Part shown: positions 1 through 8,787 of the stretch, piece by piece
Layout of the letters: each line of letters starts with the position of its first letter
How positions within the stretch are numbered: position 1 is the stretch's first letter
From: Methylobacterium sp. J-068
Lineage (GTDB): Bacteria > Pseudomonadota > Alphaproteobacteria > Rhizobiales > Beijerinckiaceae
DNA: 48,093 nt
Direction of reading: 5' to 3'
Assembly: GCF_022829445.1 (NCBI RefSeq)
Contig: NZ_JAKSXY010000044.1
Coordinates: 1 to 48,093 of the forward strand
Translations under genes and position numbers: made by a program
Notes under the pieces: model-generated
Database searches by the model: none
The model's input: only the letters and a program-made list of their open reading frames with translations
Told to the model about the DNA's origin: nothing

Positions 1-294
1 GGAGCCGGCCTCCCAGACCGAGACGGCCACGAAGTCGCCGACCCCGATGACGGGCTCGAGGGCCTGGCGCTTGTCGCCGAAGGAGGCCAGCAGGCTGTCC
101 AGGGCGCGGCCGCGCAGGGCTTCCACCGTGGCGGCCGACAGGTCGACGATCTCGTAGCGCGCGAAGGTGCCCTCGCTCGTCGAGACGTCGGCCCCGTCGA
201 TCACCGCACCGGTCGTCGGACCGGCCGCAGGCAGGAGCGACGTGCAGCCCGACACCGCCAAGGCGGTGCTGAGGGCCAGAGGAAGTGCGCGCAT
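1..294 (-). CDS. Polysaccharide export outer-membrane lipoprotein, N-terminal part (runs off the window)
   Basis: Reading the minus strand from an ATG at 294 gives 98 codons that stay open to the window edge. The N-terminus is a lipoprotein signal: a short hydrophobic stretch ending LAVSGC, with the lipidated Cys near residue 17. Further on comes ALEPVIGVGDFVAVSVWEAG, which resembles the start of the Wza/KpsD/GumB polysaccharide biosynthesis-export domain ('igpGDvl.v.vwe'). Such proteins form the outer-membrane channel for capsule or exopolysaccharide. The C-terminal domains lie outside the window, so the exact subfamily cannot be told. It is divergent from the next gene, with about 240 nt between them. 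Confidence 0.72.
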   Translation of the reverse strand, partial: MRALPLALSTALAVSGCTSLLPAAGPTTGAVIDGADVSTSEGTFARYEIVDLSAATVEALRGRALDSLLASFGDKRQALEPVIGVGDFVAVSVWEAGS

Positions 295-535
295 GCAGGG
301 TTGCCTGTCGGTTTCTCTCATTGGCTGCCTAGACCATCGACGTGGCCCTGTCCGTGGCGGTGGGGTCACAGTCCGGCGCGGAGCGGACGGAAACCGGACG
401 TCATCCCCATTACCCACCATTGTCCCGAGCGATCATCAACTTTAAGACCACTTGAACGAAGCAACCCGATATGCGTTCTCGTTGCGCTCGGATCGATCGG
501 CTTCCGAGACCTGATTTTCCGGCGCATCGGACTCC

Positions 536-1837
536 ATGACATCGTCGTTTGACTATACTCCGCCCGGCTTGGCGGATGGCGTACCCGGCGCGGTCAAGCG
601 GCGGCACATCTATTACGTGCCGGGTTACGACCCGGAGGGCAGCAGCCGATACCGGATGCTGTTCGTGCGCGAACTGACGCGTTACGCGAAGCGCTTTTCC
701 GAACCCAAACGGAGCATCTCCCGCGCGACGATGAACGCGGACGAGACGGTGCAGAGCTGGCGCGTGGCGGCGCAGCCCGAGACCCAGGGCGCCGAGACCA
801 CCTACGACGTCCTCCTCTGGGACGACATCGTCCGGACCGACTTCCGGCGCCTGCGCCTCGTCAGCGTCGCCCTCCTGGTGCTGGGCACGCTCCAGACCAT
901 CGCGACGGGCCTGATGGTGCGGTTCTACCGGCTGAACTGGAAGTACGGCAACGTCATCCTCTACCCGCTGGTCATGGTCGTGCTCCTCGCCCTGTGCACG
1001 CTCGGCATCGCCGCCTTCGTCCATGCCCATCTCGGAACGGCCTTCGGGCACAGCCTCGGCTGGCCGCTCTGGATCACGCTTCCGGCCGGGCTCGTCATCG
1101 GCCTCGCCTGGGTCAAGGCGATGGAGGCGCTCCTCAACCGGATCTTCTTCTGGCAGCTGCTGAACGACTGGGTCTTCAACTGGCAGCATGGACAGGGCCG
1201 GCGCCCCGATTACGAGCGCCGCCTCGATGTCTTCGCCGACCACATCCTGGCGCGGCAGGCGGCGTTCGCGGCCAGCGGCGACATCCCCGACGAGATCGTG
1301 ATCCTCGGCCATTCCTCGGGCGCCCTGACGGCGGTGGAAGTGGTCGCCCGGCTCCTCGCGCGCGATCCGAACCTCGGCGACACCGCCGTCGGAGACCCCG
1401 CCCCCGGACGCGGCGCCACCACGTTCGCCCTCGTCACCCTCGGCTCCGGATTGCCGCTGGTGGCGCTGCAACCGCGCGCCGCGCGCCTGCGCGGCGAGAT
1501 CGCGGCCCTGGTCGCCTCGCGCCGCCTCGTCTGGGTCGATTTCCAGGCGCCGCAGGACTGGATGAACTTTCCCGGCTTCAATCCCGTCGCGCACCTGGCG
1601 CTCGACCTGCGAGGCCAACCGCCCGCCAACCCCCTGGTGCGCTCGGCCCGGTTCCGCGAGATCATCAGCGCGGAGACCTACACGAAGGTGCGCTGGCGCC
1701 CCTTCCGGATGCACTTCCAGTTCCTCCTCGCCAACGACCAGCGCGGATACTACGACTTCTTCGCGATGACGCTCGGCCCGCAGCGCCTGCGCGAGCGGGT
1801 GCTGAACCCCGTCCAACCCGGGTCGACCGCATCCTGA
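536..1837 (+). CDS. Membrane-anchored alpha/beta-hydrolase-like protein, uncharacterised
   Basis: A 433-aa protein of unknown function. The N-terminal strand HIYYVPGYDPEG looks like the first hydrolase strand with an oxyanion-hole loop. Two or more hydrophobic segments follow at about residues 103-185. After residue 250 comes VILGHSSGA, a GHSSG nucleophile elbow (Ser about 260), and later a WVDFQAPQDW strand and an RMHFQF segment that could hold the acid and the His. I infer a serine hydrolase whose core is interrupted by membrane helices and which faces the cytoplasm. No substrate can be named. It starts at the first ATG after the divergent intergenic region and stands alone; the polysaccharide-export gene is its only neighbour hinting at an envelope role. 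Confidence 0.7.
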   Translation: MTSSFDYTPPGLADGVPGAVKRRHIYYVPGYDPEGSSRYRMLFVRELTRYAKRFSEPKRSISRATMNADETVQSWRVAAQPETQGAETTYDVLLWDDIVRTDFRRLRLVSVALLVLGTLQTIATGLMVRFYRLNWKYGNVILYPLVMVVLLALCTLGIAAFVHAHLGTAFGHSLGWPLWITLPAGLVIGLAWVKAMEALLNRIFFWQLLNDWVFNWQHGQGRRPDYERRLDVFADHILARQAAFAASGDIPDEIVILGHSSGALTAVEVVARLLARDPNLGDTAVGDPAPGRGATTFALVTLGSGLPLVALQPRAARLRGEIAALVASRRLVWVDFQAPQDWMNFPGFNPVAHLALDLRGQPPANPLVRSARFREIISAETYTKVRWRPFRMHFQFLLANDQRGYYDFFAMTLGPQRLRERVLNPVQPGSTAS

Positions 1838-1947
1838 GACCGGGCCGCCAAGCCGCCGCGCGGGCCGAAGCCCACCGGTTCGAAGCCTGCTAAAGACGCG
1901 TATCCGGCGCCGTTCCGGCGTCGAGGCTCGCGGATAGGGGAGGCGTG

Positions 1948-2550
1948 ATGTCGTCAGGCGCGAATCCGGGATCGGACGAGGGACCGGCACCGGGCAGCAG
2001 GCCGGCACTGGGCCGCCGTCCCGGAATCCTCGTGGTGATGGGGGTGTCCGGGTCCGGCAAGAGCACGGTGGCCGCCTGTCTCGCCGAGCGGCTCGGCTGG
2101 ACCTTCGTCGACGGCGACAGCTTCCACAGCCCCGAGCACGTCGCCAAGATGCGGGCCGGGCACCCCCTCGACGACGACGACCGCGCGCCGTGGCTCGCCG
2201 CGATCGGAGCCTGGATCGACACGCGGCTGCAGCGGCACGAGCCCGGTGTCGTGGTCTGCTCGGCCCTGCGCCGGGCCTATCGCGATGTGCTGGTGCGGAG
2301 GCGCGACGCGGTGCGGATCGTCTATCTCGACGGAGACCGCGACCTGATCGAGCGGCGTCTCGCGGAGCGCCGGGGGCACTTCATGCCCGCGACCCTGCTC
2401 GATACGCAATTCGCGATCCTGGAGCCGCCGGCCCCGGAGGAGGACGCGGTTTCGGTGCGCATCGATGCCGCGCCGGAGGCCATCGCCGCAACGATCGCGG
2501 CCCGGCTGGGATTGGGGGAGGGCGCACAGGAGCCCCGAACCCCCGCATGA
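1948..2550 (+). CDS. gntK: Gluconokinase
   Basis: About 200 aa. It phosphorylates D-gluconate with ATP to 6-phosphogluconate, feeding the Entner-Doudoroff or pentose-phosphate route. The Walker A motif GVSGSGKST is at residues 32-40, followed by the GntK-typical FVDGDSFHSPEHVAKMRAG and CSALRRAYRD. The late RRGHFMPATLLDTQFAILEPP is the family's lid and C-terminal signature. The ATG at 1948 is chosen over the GTG directly before it because AGGGGAGG lies about 5 nt upstream. The stop overlaps the next start (ATGA), so the two are probably translationally coupled. Confidence 0.93.
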   Translation: MSSGANPGSDEGPAPGSRPALGRRPGILVVMGVSGSGKSTVAACLAERLGWTFVDGDSFHSPEHVAKMRAGHPLDDDDRAPWLAAIGAWIDTRLQRHEPGVVVCSALRRAYRDVLVRRRDAVRIVYLDGDRDLIERRLAERRGHFMPATLLDTQFAILEPPAPEEDAVSVRIDAAPEAIAATIAARLGLGEGAQEPRTPA

Positions 2551-3380
2551 CCCACGCCGCCCCGACGCCCGAACCGCCCGCCGACATCGCCCTGGTGATC
2601 TCGGACGTGGACGGCACCCTGGTCACCTCCGACAAGCGGCTGACGCCGGCGACGGTGGCCGCCGTGCGCCGGTTGGTGGATGCGGGCATCGGTTTCACCA
2701 TCGCGTCGAGCCGTCCGCCCATCGGCCTGAAGCCCCTGGCGGCGGAACTCGGCCTGACCCTGCCCATGGGCGCCTTCAACGGCAGCACCCTGGTGGCGCC
2801 CGACCTGGCGATCCTGTCCGAGGTCCTGATTCCGGCCGAGGCCGCGCGCGCGGCGGTGCGGCTCCTCGCCGAGGCCGGCCTCGACATCTGGGTCTTCGCC
2901 GACGGCCAGTGGAACCTGACCGACCCGCACGGGCCCTACACGGATGTCGAGCGCCGGACCCTGCGCACCGAGCCGAACGTGACGACGGATCTCGCGCCCC
3001 TCCTGGACCGGGCCGCCAAGATCGTCGGCGTCAGCGCCGATCCGGTCCATCTCGAGACCTGCGAATCCACGGTCGCCGCCGCCCTGGGGCCGCGCGCCGA
3101 CGTCCACCGCTCGCAGGCCTACTACCTCGACATCACCCCGCCGGGCGCCGGCAAGGCGGGTTTCGTCGATGCCATGAGCCGGCATCTCGGCATCGACCGG
3201 TCGCGCATCGCCACCTTCGGCGATGCGGGGAACGACGTGCCGATGTTCGGGCGCAGCGGCTTCTCGGTGGCCATGGGTAATGCCGCGCCGGCGGTTCGGG
3301 CGAAGGCGCGGGCCGTCACGGACGGAAACGACGCGGACGGGTTCGCGAAGGGCGTCGCCGAATTCATTTTGCGGCGCTGA
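2547..3380 (+). CDS. Cof-type HAD-IIB family sugar-phosphate phosphatase
   Basis: A 277-aa cytosolic HAD hydrolase. Motif I is SDVDGTLVTSDK (Asp20 nucleophile, Asp22), motif II is IASSRP, a Lys follows in GAGKAGFVDAM, and motif IV is GDAGNDVPMF. The large middle region fits a C2B cap, as in Cof/YbhA/YidA phosphatases. These usually act on sugar phosphates, PLP or flavin phosphates, so the substrate here is unknown. It starts inside the stop of gntK by a 4-nt ATGA overlap. This suggests a two-gene operon in which the phosphatase may act on sugar phosphates of gluconate metabolism (inference). Confidence 0.88.
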   Translation: MTHAAPTPEPPADIALVISDVDGTLVTSDKRLTPATVAAVRRLVDAGIGFTIASSRPPIGLKPLAAELGLTLPMGAFNGSTLVAPDLAILSEVLIPAEAARAAVRLLAEAGLDIWVFADGQWNLTDPHGPYTDVERRTLRTEPNVTTDLAPLLDRAAKIVGVSADPVHLETCESTVAAALGPRADVHRSQAYYLDITPPGAGKAGFVDAMSRHLGIDRSRIATFGDAGNDVPMFGRSGFSVAMGNAAPAVRAKARAVTDGNDADGFAKGVAEFILRR

Positions 3381-3595
3381 CGCGACGCCGCTCCGGGTCC
3401 CCCGCGCCGTCGCGCGAGACCGTTGGCAACATTGGAGAATCGTGCCCGACACAATCGGGAAACGCGGACCGCACCTGTGCCATGTGCGCCACAGCACGTG
3501 GGGAAACGGTCAGGCTTCCCCGCCCGGAGCCGCTTTCCGGCCGCAATTCGACCGGACCTTGACCGTTCAAGAACAAGGACGATCCGGGTCTTCGT

Positions 3596-4513
3596 ATGAA
3601 CCAGCGCCTCCTGCTCCTCGCATTCATCGCCCTCGCCGTACCCTGCCGGGTTCTCGTGCCGGGCGAGGCGACCGCGCAGGGTTCCGCGGCCCGCGACAAC
3701 ATCGACGCGCTGATCGAGGAGCAGGCCAAGGCCAACGGCGTCCCCTCGAGCTTCGTCCATCAGGTCGTGAAGCGCGAGAGCAACTACAACCCGAACGCCA
3801 AGGGCGGCAGCGCCCTCGGCCTGATGCAGATCAAGCATGCCACGGCCCGCGGCCTCGGCTACCAGGGCGATGCGGCCGGACTGTTCGATCCGCGCGTGAA
3901 CCTGCGCTACGGCATCGCCTATCTCGCGGGTGCCTATCGCGCCGCCAAGGGCGACATCGCCCGGGCCTACGGTTTCTACAATCGCGGCTACTACTACGCC
4001 GCCAAGCGTCTCGGCATCGAGACCAACGTCCCCGACGACGTCGAGACCCCGAAATCCGGCGAGGCCTTCGGCAGCGTCTTCGCACGGGCCGGCGGCCCGG
4101 CCGTCGCCGCCGCCAACACCGCGCTCGCCTACGCGCCGAGCCCCGCCGCGAACGGCGTTCCGACGGAACTGGTAGAGGTCCCGCTGCCGCCGCGCCGGCC
4201 GTCCTCCCTGGCAGGCCTCGGCAGCATCGAGGTCGCGGCCGCCACACCGGGCCCGATGCCCGCGCAGAATGCGGCGCCCGGCATCGCGGCCACCCCCTCG
4301 ATCAGCCCGACCCCCGGCATCGTCCCGGCGGTGGCCCCGGCCGCCACCGAGGTCGACGCCGTCTTCAGCGCGTCGATCGAGGTGCCGCTGCCGCCGCGCC
4401 GTCCTTCCGCCCTGGCCCTGGCCCTGGCGGCCGTCGGGCGGCCAATCGTCGCGAAGAAGACCACGACTCCCGGCACCGTTCTCGAAGCCTCGGCCCTGCC
4501 GCCGGCCCAATAG
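3596..4513 (+). CDS. Secreted lytic transglycosylase (SLT domain) with proline-rich tail
   Basis: A 305-aa protein with a signal peptide (residues about 1-27). A compact SLT/LT domain at about 36-150 carries the catalytic Glu in VVKRESNYNPNAKG, then SALGLMQIKHATARGLGY and LRYGIAYLAGAYRAAKGD, the usual order for this family. It should cleave peptidoglycan glycan strands non-hydrolytically in the periplasm. The second half is low-complexity Ala/Pro sequence in which EVPLPPRRPS occurs twice, near residues 194-203 and 262-271. That may be a spacer or a docking motif. It is monocistronic, preceded by 215 nt without a gene. Confidence 0.88.
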   Translation: MNQRLLLLAFIALAVPCRVLVPGEATAQGSAARDNIDALIEEQAKANGVPSSFVHQVVKRESNYNPNAKGGSALGLMQIKHATARGLGYQGDAAGLFDPRVNLRYGIAYLAGAYRAAKGDIARAYGFYNRGYYYAAKRLGIETNVPDDVETPKSGEAFGSVFARAGGPAVAAANTALAYAPSPAANGVPTELVEVPLPPRRPSSLAGLGSIEVAAATPGPMPAQNAAPGIAATPSISPTPGIVPAVAPAATEVDAVFSASIEVPLPPRRPSALALALAAVGRPIVAKKTTTPGTVLEASALPPAQ

Positions 4514-4938
4514 GCATCGGACCTCGGGAGCCGCGCGGGAAGAGCGCGAGGCGTCGTCCATCGGGCGATTCCGTGCGCCTCGCGCCGACGATTCCAGGGC
4601 CGGTCGACGCGGTTTTGCGCGGGCCTCCCGGTGAAATGCTCATTTTTTCCACCGCTTCGTGGGACCCGGACGGCTTGCGCCGAGACGCGGCGCGTCTCAC
4701 ATGGTGCAATGCAAAGCGACACGATGTGGTCCGTTTCGACGGGGCGTCGCAGTCTTAGATGAGAAGTTGTATTCCAACAGCGACCGGTTCGGAAGTTGTT
4801 TTCCAAGGCGGGTCGCACACCCGTCTCGGTAAAATACTTCCAGGCCCGGAGTCATTCCTGTCCTGGACGCCGACCGTTGTGTAGTACCCTGCGCACGAGC
4901 ACACGCTCCGGGCGCCTATCGAGGAAGCGAACGACGGC
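4514..4938. other. 425-nt intergenic region
   Basis: No convincing gene. Reading frames here lack family resemblance and ribosome-binding sites. The right half is less GC-rich and holds the pair of 15-bp direct repeats listed separately, so it is probably the control region of the XRE/shikimate-kinase-type regulator that follows. Confidence 0.6.
4763..4806 (+). promoter_or_regulatory. Two near-identical 15-bp direct repeats, candidate operator
   Basis: GAAGTTGTATTCCAA at 4763-4777 and GAAGTTGTTTTCCAA at 4792-4806 differ at one base and start 29 bp apart. They lie about 130 nt before the start of the regulator gene at 4939 and stand out in very GC-rich DNA. XRE-family regulators commonly bind such repeats, so autoregulation is a reasonable inference. 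No binding consensus for this protein is known to me. Confidence 0.5.
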
Positions 4939-5829
4939 ATGGCCGGCGCGGTAGAACAAGAATCGACCTTCCTGGCTGATCTCGGCCGGCGGGTTCGTCA
5001 CGCCCGAACTGTGCGCGGCCTTTCCCGCAAGCTCCTCTCGCAGACGTCCGGCCTGTCGGAGCGCTACATCGCGCAGCTCGAAAGCGGGCAGGGCAACGTC
5101 TCGATCATCCTGCTGCGCCGGGTGGCCAACGCCATGGGCGTGCGCCTCGACGACATGATCGCCGGACACGACACGATGCCGGACTGGCACGTGATCCGGG
5201 ACCTGCTGGCGAACGCCTCCCCCGAGCAGGTCGCCCTCGCCAAGGGTATCCTGTCCGGGCAATCCGCGGTCGATGGCGGGACGCCTCAGCCGCGGGTCGC
5301 GGTGATCGGCCTGCGCGGCGCCGGCAAGTCGACCCTCGGACGCCGGGTCGCCGATCGCCTCGGCTGGACCTTCGTCGAACTCAACGCCGAGATCGAGCGG
5401 GAGAACGCACTCTCGGTGAAGGAGATCTTCGCGATCTACGGTCAGGAAGGCTATCGCCGGCTGGAACAGGCGGCCCTGCGCCGCCTCACCGAGCATCCCG
5501 GCCCCCTGGTGCTCGCCACCAGCGGCGGCATCGTGGCCGAGCCCCTGACCTACGACCTGCTGCTGCAGGCCTTCTTCACCATCTGGCTGCGGGCCCGCCC
5601 CGAGGAGCACATGCAGCGCGTGCGCGACCAGGGCGACCTCGCCACCACCGGCGACCACCCCTCGGCGATGCAGGAATTGCGGGCCGTGCTCGCCAGCCGC
5701 GAGCCGCTCTATGCCCGCGCCTCGTCGGTGGTCGACACCTCGGACATTCCCGTCGACGCCATGGTCGATCGCCTCGCCGACGCGATCGAGGCCCGCTTCG
5801 GTGAGCTCGACCACCGGCGCAGCGCCTGA
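4939..5829 (+). CDS. BoxR/BzdR-type regulator: XRE helix-turn-helix plus shikimate-kinase-like domain
   Basis: 296 aa. An XRE helix-turn-helix spans about residues 11-75 (RGLSRKLLSQTSGLSERYIA is the HTH core). A linker of about 40 residues leads to a shikimate-kinase-like domain with Walker A GLRGAGKST at 124-132. This architecture is that of BoxR and BzdR, which sense benzoyl-CoA and control aerobic or anaerobic benzoate genes. The Asp residues that bind shikimate in true AroK (a D-x-D motif) read ELNAEIE here, so a different, probably CoA-thioester-like ligand is likely. No benzoate genes are in the window, so the ligand is unknown. The start at 4939 is the first in-frame ATG. Confidence 0.85.
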   Translation: MAGAVEQESTFLADLGRRVRHARTVRGLSRKLLSQTSGLSERYIAQLESGQGNVSIILLRRVANAMGVRLDDMIAGHDTMPDWHVIRDLLANASPEQVALAKGILSGQSAVDGGTPQPRVAVIGLRGAGKSTLGRRVADRLGWTFVELNAEIERENALSVKEIFAIYGQEGYRRLEQAALRRLTEHPGPLVLATSGGIVAEPLTYDLLLQAFFTIWLRARPEEHMQRVRDQGDLATTGDHPSAMQELRAVLASREPLYARASSVVDTSDIPVDAMVDRLADAIEARFGELDHRRSA

Positions 5830-6090
5830 CCGGCGCCGGCGGGTCCGCCGGCCCTCGGTCCACCCTTGATCCGCCGCGGCGCGAACCCCACGCTAGGAGA
5901 TCCGGCGGGCGATCGTTCCGGCCTGCCGGGATCCCGAAATCGAGGCGAAACATCTCCGAAGCGCCGTGCGTTGCAGGGGTTCCTTCGTTAAGTTTCCGCC
6001 CCGATGTTTCGTCGCGGTCGCGAAATCGCTATCGGATGCGGCGCCCCCCGCCGAGACCAGCGAGACGAGCCCGGCCCAGAGGAGGACCCG

Positions 6091-6948
6091 ATGTCCGCCA
6101 GCCCATCCCCGATCCCCCTCAAGGGCACCGAGCCGGTCGCGACCTGCGATCCGATCTGGGCGCGCCTGCGGGCCGAGGCCGAGGCGATCGTGCGCGAGGA
6201 GCCGCAGCTCGCGTCCTTCATCGTGGCGACGATCCTCAATCACACCACCCTCGAGGGCGCCGTGGCGCACCGGGTCGCGGCACGGCTCGGGCACGCCTCG
6301 CTGCCGGCCGAACTCATCGCCCACGGCTTCTTCGAGGCGATCGGCGCCGAGCCGAGTCTCGGCCAGGATTTCCGGGCCGACATCGCGGCGGTGCTCGACC
6401 GCGACCCGGCCACCAGCCGGGCGATCGAGCCGGTGCTGTACTTCAAGGGCTTCCACGCCATCCAGGCGCATCGCCTCGCGCATTGGTACTGGGCGGAAGG
6501 CCGGCGCGACCTCGCGCTCTACCTCCAGAGCCGATCCTCGGAGGTGTTCCAGACCGACATCCACCCGCAGGCCCGGATCGGGCGCGGCATCTTCCTCGAC
6601 CACGCCACCGGGCTCGTGGTCGGCTCCACGGCGGTGGTCGAGGACGACGTCTCGATCCTGCACGCCGTGACCCTCGGCGGCACGGGCAAGCAGGGCAGCG
6701 ACCGCCATCCGAAGATCCGGCACGGCGTGATGATCGGCGCCGGCGCCAAGATCCTGGGCAACATCGAGGTGGGGGCCTGCGCGCGCATCGCCGCCGGCTC
6801 GGTGGTGCTGCGCCCCGTTCCGGCCAACACCACGGTGGTGGGCGTGCCGGCGCGCGTGGTGGGCACCGCCGGCTGCGCCGAGCCCGCGCGCGCCATGGAC
6901 CAGCTCGTCGGCATGGACCAGTTCATCCATATCGCCGAGGGCATCTGA
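6091..6948 (+). CDS. cysE: Serine O-acetyltransferase
   Basis: 285 aa. It transfers acetyl from acetyl-CoA to L-serine, the first step of cysteine synthesis. The N-terminal helical domain (DPIWARLRAEAEAIVREEP) is followed by the left-handed beta-helix: GRGIFLDHATGLVVG with the catalytic Asp-His pair, then HAVTLGGTGKQGSDRHPKI and the hexapeptide run ending PANTTVVGVPARVVG. The ATG at 6091 is chosen because GAGGAGGA lies 3-4 nt upstream and the protein then has normal family length; upstream in-frame starts lack such a site. The regulatory C-terminal tail is present, so feedback inhibition by cysteine is possible. Confidence 0.95.
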   Translation: MSASPSPIPLKGTEPVATCDPIWARLRAEAEAIVREEPQLASFIVATILNHTTLEGAVAHRVAARLGHASLPAELIAHGFFEAIGAEPSLGQDFRADIAAVLDRDPATSRAIEPVLYFKGFHAIQAHRLAHWYWAEGRRDLALYLQSRSSEVFQTDIHPQARIGRGIFLDHATGLVVGSTAVVEDDVSILHAVTLGGTGKQGSDRHPKIRHGVMIGAGAKILGNIEVGACARIAAGSVVLRPVPANTTVVGVPARVVGTAGCAEPARAMDQLVGMDQFIHIAEGI

Positions 6949-7105
6949 CGGCATCGCCCGCCCGCGCCGGCTCCGGCTTGCCGATCCTCCGAGGGCGTGG
7001 CAAGCGGGTGCCAGCCCGGCCGATGGCCGCGCCCGGCAGGCCCAGGCCGCCGCGCGCCGCCCGACCCTCCGGACACCCTCAATCCCAACGCGAGAGGCGA
7101 CCAGC

Positions 7106-7318
7106 GTGAACAAGACAGACATCGTGAAGGTGCAGGACTACCTCCGCCGGACCTTCGCCAACACCAACATCCGCCTCGTGCCCCGCCCCAAGAAGGACGA
7201 TTCGGCCGAGGTCTATATCGGCGAGGAATTCCTCGGCGTGGTCTCGGTGGACGACGAGGACGGCGACCGCTCCTTCAACTTCGCCATGGCGATCCTCGAC
7301 ATCGACCTCGAGGATTGA
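7106..7318 (+). CDS. DUF3126 family protein
   Basis: A 70-aa cytosolic protein with GTG start preceded by GAGAGGCG. It has the conserved look of DUF3126, a small family of alphaproteobacteria: KVQDYLRRTFANTNIRLV, then DDSAEVYIGEEFLGV and a strongly acidic end. No function is known for the family. It follows cysE on the same strand after 157 nt, so co-transcription is possible but not shown. Confidence 0.85.
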   Translation: MNKTDIVKVQDYLRRTFANTNIRLVPRPKKDDSAEVYIGEEFLGVVSVDDEDGDRSFNFAMAILDIDLED

Positions 7319-7330
7319 GAGACAGGTCGG

Positions 7331-7384
7331 GATCGAGGCGCAAATCTTGATCGAGGCTCGAGTCCTGATCGAGGCGCGGTGTTG
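7331..7384. repeat. Imperfect 18-bp tandem repeat, three copies
   Basis: Units start at 7331, 7349 and 7367, each beginning GATCGAGGC. They lie just after the stop of the DUF3126 gene in non-coding sequence, so the repeat is not protein-driven. Confidence 0.8.
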
Positions 7385-7514
7385 CGGTGGGCGCTCGTCC
7401 ACCGCACGGACCTGTGCGCGGATTTAACCCTGACGGCAGGAAAGCCTTAACGTTTCGTAAACGACGCGGCAGAGTGCAGGCCACATCGCCTCTCGATGGT
7501 GGAGCGTTCGCGTC

Positions 7515-7844
7515 ATGACCCTCAGCCCCTCGGCCCTCGACTCCCTCCAGACCCTCTGCGTCGGCCTCGCCCTGTCGGGCCTCCTGGCCAGCGCGTTCGA
7601 GCTGTTCACCACGCGCCGCGCCAGCTTCAGCCTGCTCGAGCGCGGCGGCGTCACCGCCGTGGCGGCCCTGCCCATGCTGGCCTTCGGCGCGCCCTTCATC
7701 ATCCTGCGCAACACCGTGCGGGGCCGCCGCCTGGAGCGCCGCCCGATCCCGTTCGTGATGATCGCCACGATGATCGCCTGCGGCTGGAGCCTGATGTCGG
7801 GCCGCGTCGCCCTCGACCTCGCGCACCTGATCGCGGGCGTCTGA
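7515..7844 (+). CDS. Small integral membrane protein, uncharacterised
   Basis: A 109-aa protein with three hydrophobic segments, at about residues 10-30, 45-65 and 82-105, separated by Arg-rich loops (TTRRASF, RGRRLERRPIP). The positive loops suggest one side faces the cytoplasm. I recognise no catalytic motif. The ATG at 7515 follows TGGAG by about 9 nt. It is monocistronic between the DUF3126 gene and the convergent peptidase gene. Confidence 0.7.
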   Translation: MTLSPSALDSLQTLCVGLALSGLLASAFELFTTRRASFSLLERGGVTAVAALPMLAFGAPFIILRNTVRGRRLERRPIPFVMIATMIACGWSLMSGRVALDLAHLIAGV

Positions 7845-7923
7845 AGACCGGATCGGACGAGGCCGCCTCGAGCGAGATCGGCCCGCGCGACGGCGGGCCG
7901 TCCCCCGAACCTCGATCGGACCG

Positions 7924-8613
7924 TCAGCGGTTGGCGGTGGCCACCGGCGAGGCCCCGCCGTCGAGGGTGACCCAGGCGAGGCCGTCCTGCCCCTCGCGCT
8001 TGATGAAGGTGTAGCCCGTGCGCGGGCCGGACAGGACGGCATTGGTCTTGTTGTCGAGGATGAGGTCGCCCCGGTCGGTGCGGACCATCAGGACCGCGTG
8101 GCCCTCGCCGATCTCGTCGATCACCACCGTCATGCGCAGGGCCCGGCGCGGCAGGCCGCGCTCCACCAGCATCCGGCGCTTGAGGAGCTGGTAATCCTCG
8201 CAATCGCCGAAGCCGTCGTCGGGATAGTCCCACCGGTCCACCACGCCCCAATGGGCGAGGTCGGTGATCGGCTTGATCCGGGCGTTCACCCGGCGGTTCA
8301 CCCGGCTGATCAGGTCGCGGATGCGCGGCGTCAGGGTGATGACGGCCGGCTCCTTCGTGTCCACCGCGCATTCGGCCGGCATCCGCGCGCAGAAGGCGGT
8401 CCAGGCGGCGACCGGACGGGCGGGCGGGCCTTCCTCGAGCTTCGGCGCATCGGGCAGGGCCGCGACGGTCTGGGCCTCGGTGGTCGCGCCGCCGAGCAGC
8501 AGGATCGAGCCCACCAGCGAGAGCTGCATCGTGCGGCCGAGCCGTCGCCAGAGGGTGTCGTGTCCCCAGAGGGACGGGAGCCCATCAACGCTTCGCAGAA
8601 TCGCGTGCCGCAT
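7924..8613 (-). CDS. LapG-like transglutaminase-type cysteine peptidase (DUF920 / peptidase C93)
   Basis: 229 aa with an N-terminal hydrophobic export signal ending near TTEAQ, so a periplasmic location. The catalytic Cys-His-Asp triad of the BTLCP family is visible as GDCEDYQLLKRR (Cys138), GEGHAVLMV (His172) and LILDN (Asp187). LapG, the best known member, cleaves large adhesins under c-di-GMP control through LapD. No lapD or adhesin gene is in the window, so the substrate is unknown. An internal Met at 8529 would give a shorter signal peptide; the upstream ATG is kept because the preceding RRLGR makes a good n-region. Confidence 0.85.
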   Translation of the reverse strand: MRHAILRSVDGLPSLWGHDTLWRRLGRTMQLSLVGSILLLGGATTEAQTVAALPDAPKLEEGPPARPVAAWTAFCARMPAECAVDTKEPAVITLTPRIRDLISRVNRRVNARIKPITDLAHWGVVDRWDYPDDGFGDCEDYQLLKRRMLVERGLPRRALRMTVVIDEIGEGHAVLMVRTDRGDLILDNKTNAVLSGPRTGYTFIKREGQDGLAWVTLDGGASPVATANR

Positions 8614-8787
8614 GCCGGTCGCCCTGCCGTCTCTCGTGAGAGGACGAAGGTTGCACGGGAGCGGACGAGGCTCAATCGGAAAGTTAAACCCTCGTTAACC
8701 CGGGAGGAGGGGATAAGGTTCCCCGCGGCAGCATGATGTTTTTGTGTCACGCACCGTGCCGCGGGCAGCCCGCACCGGGCGCCGAAC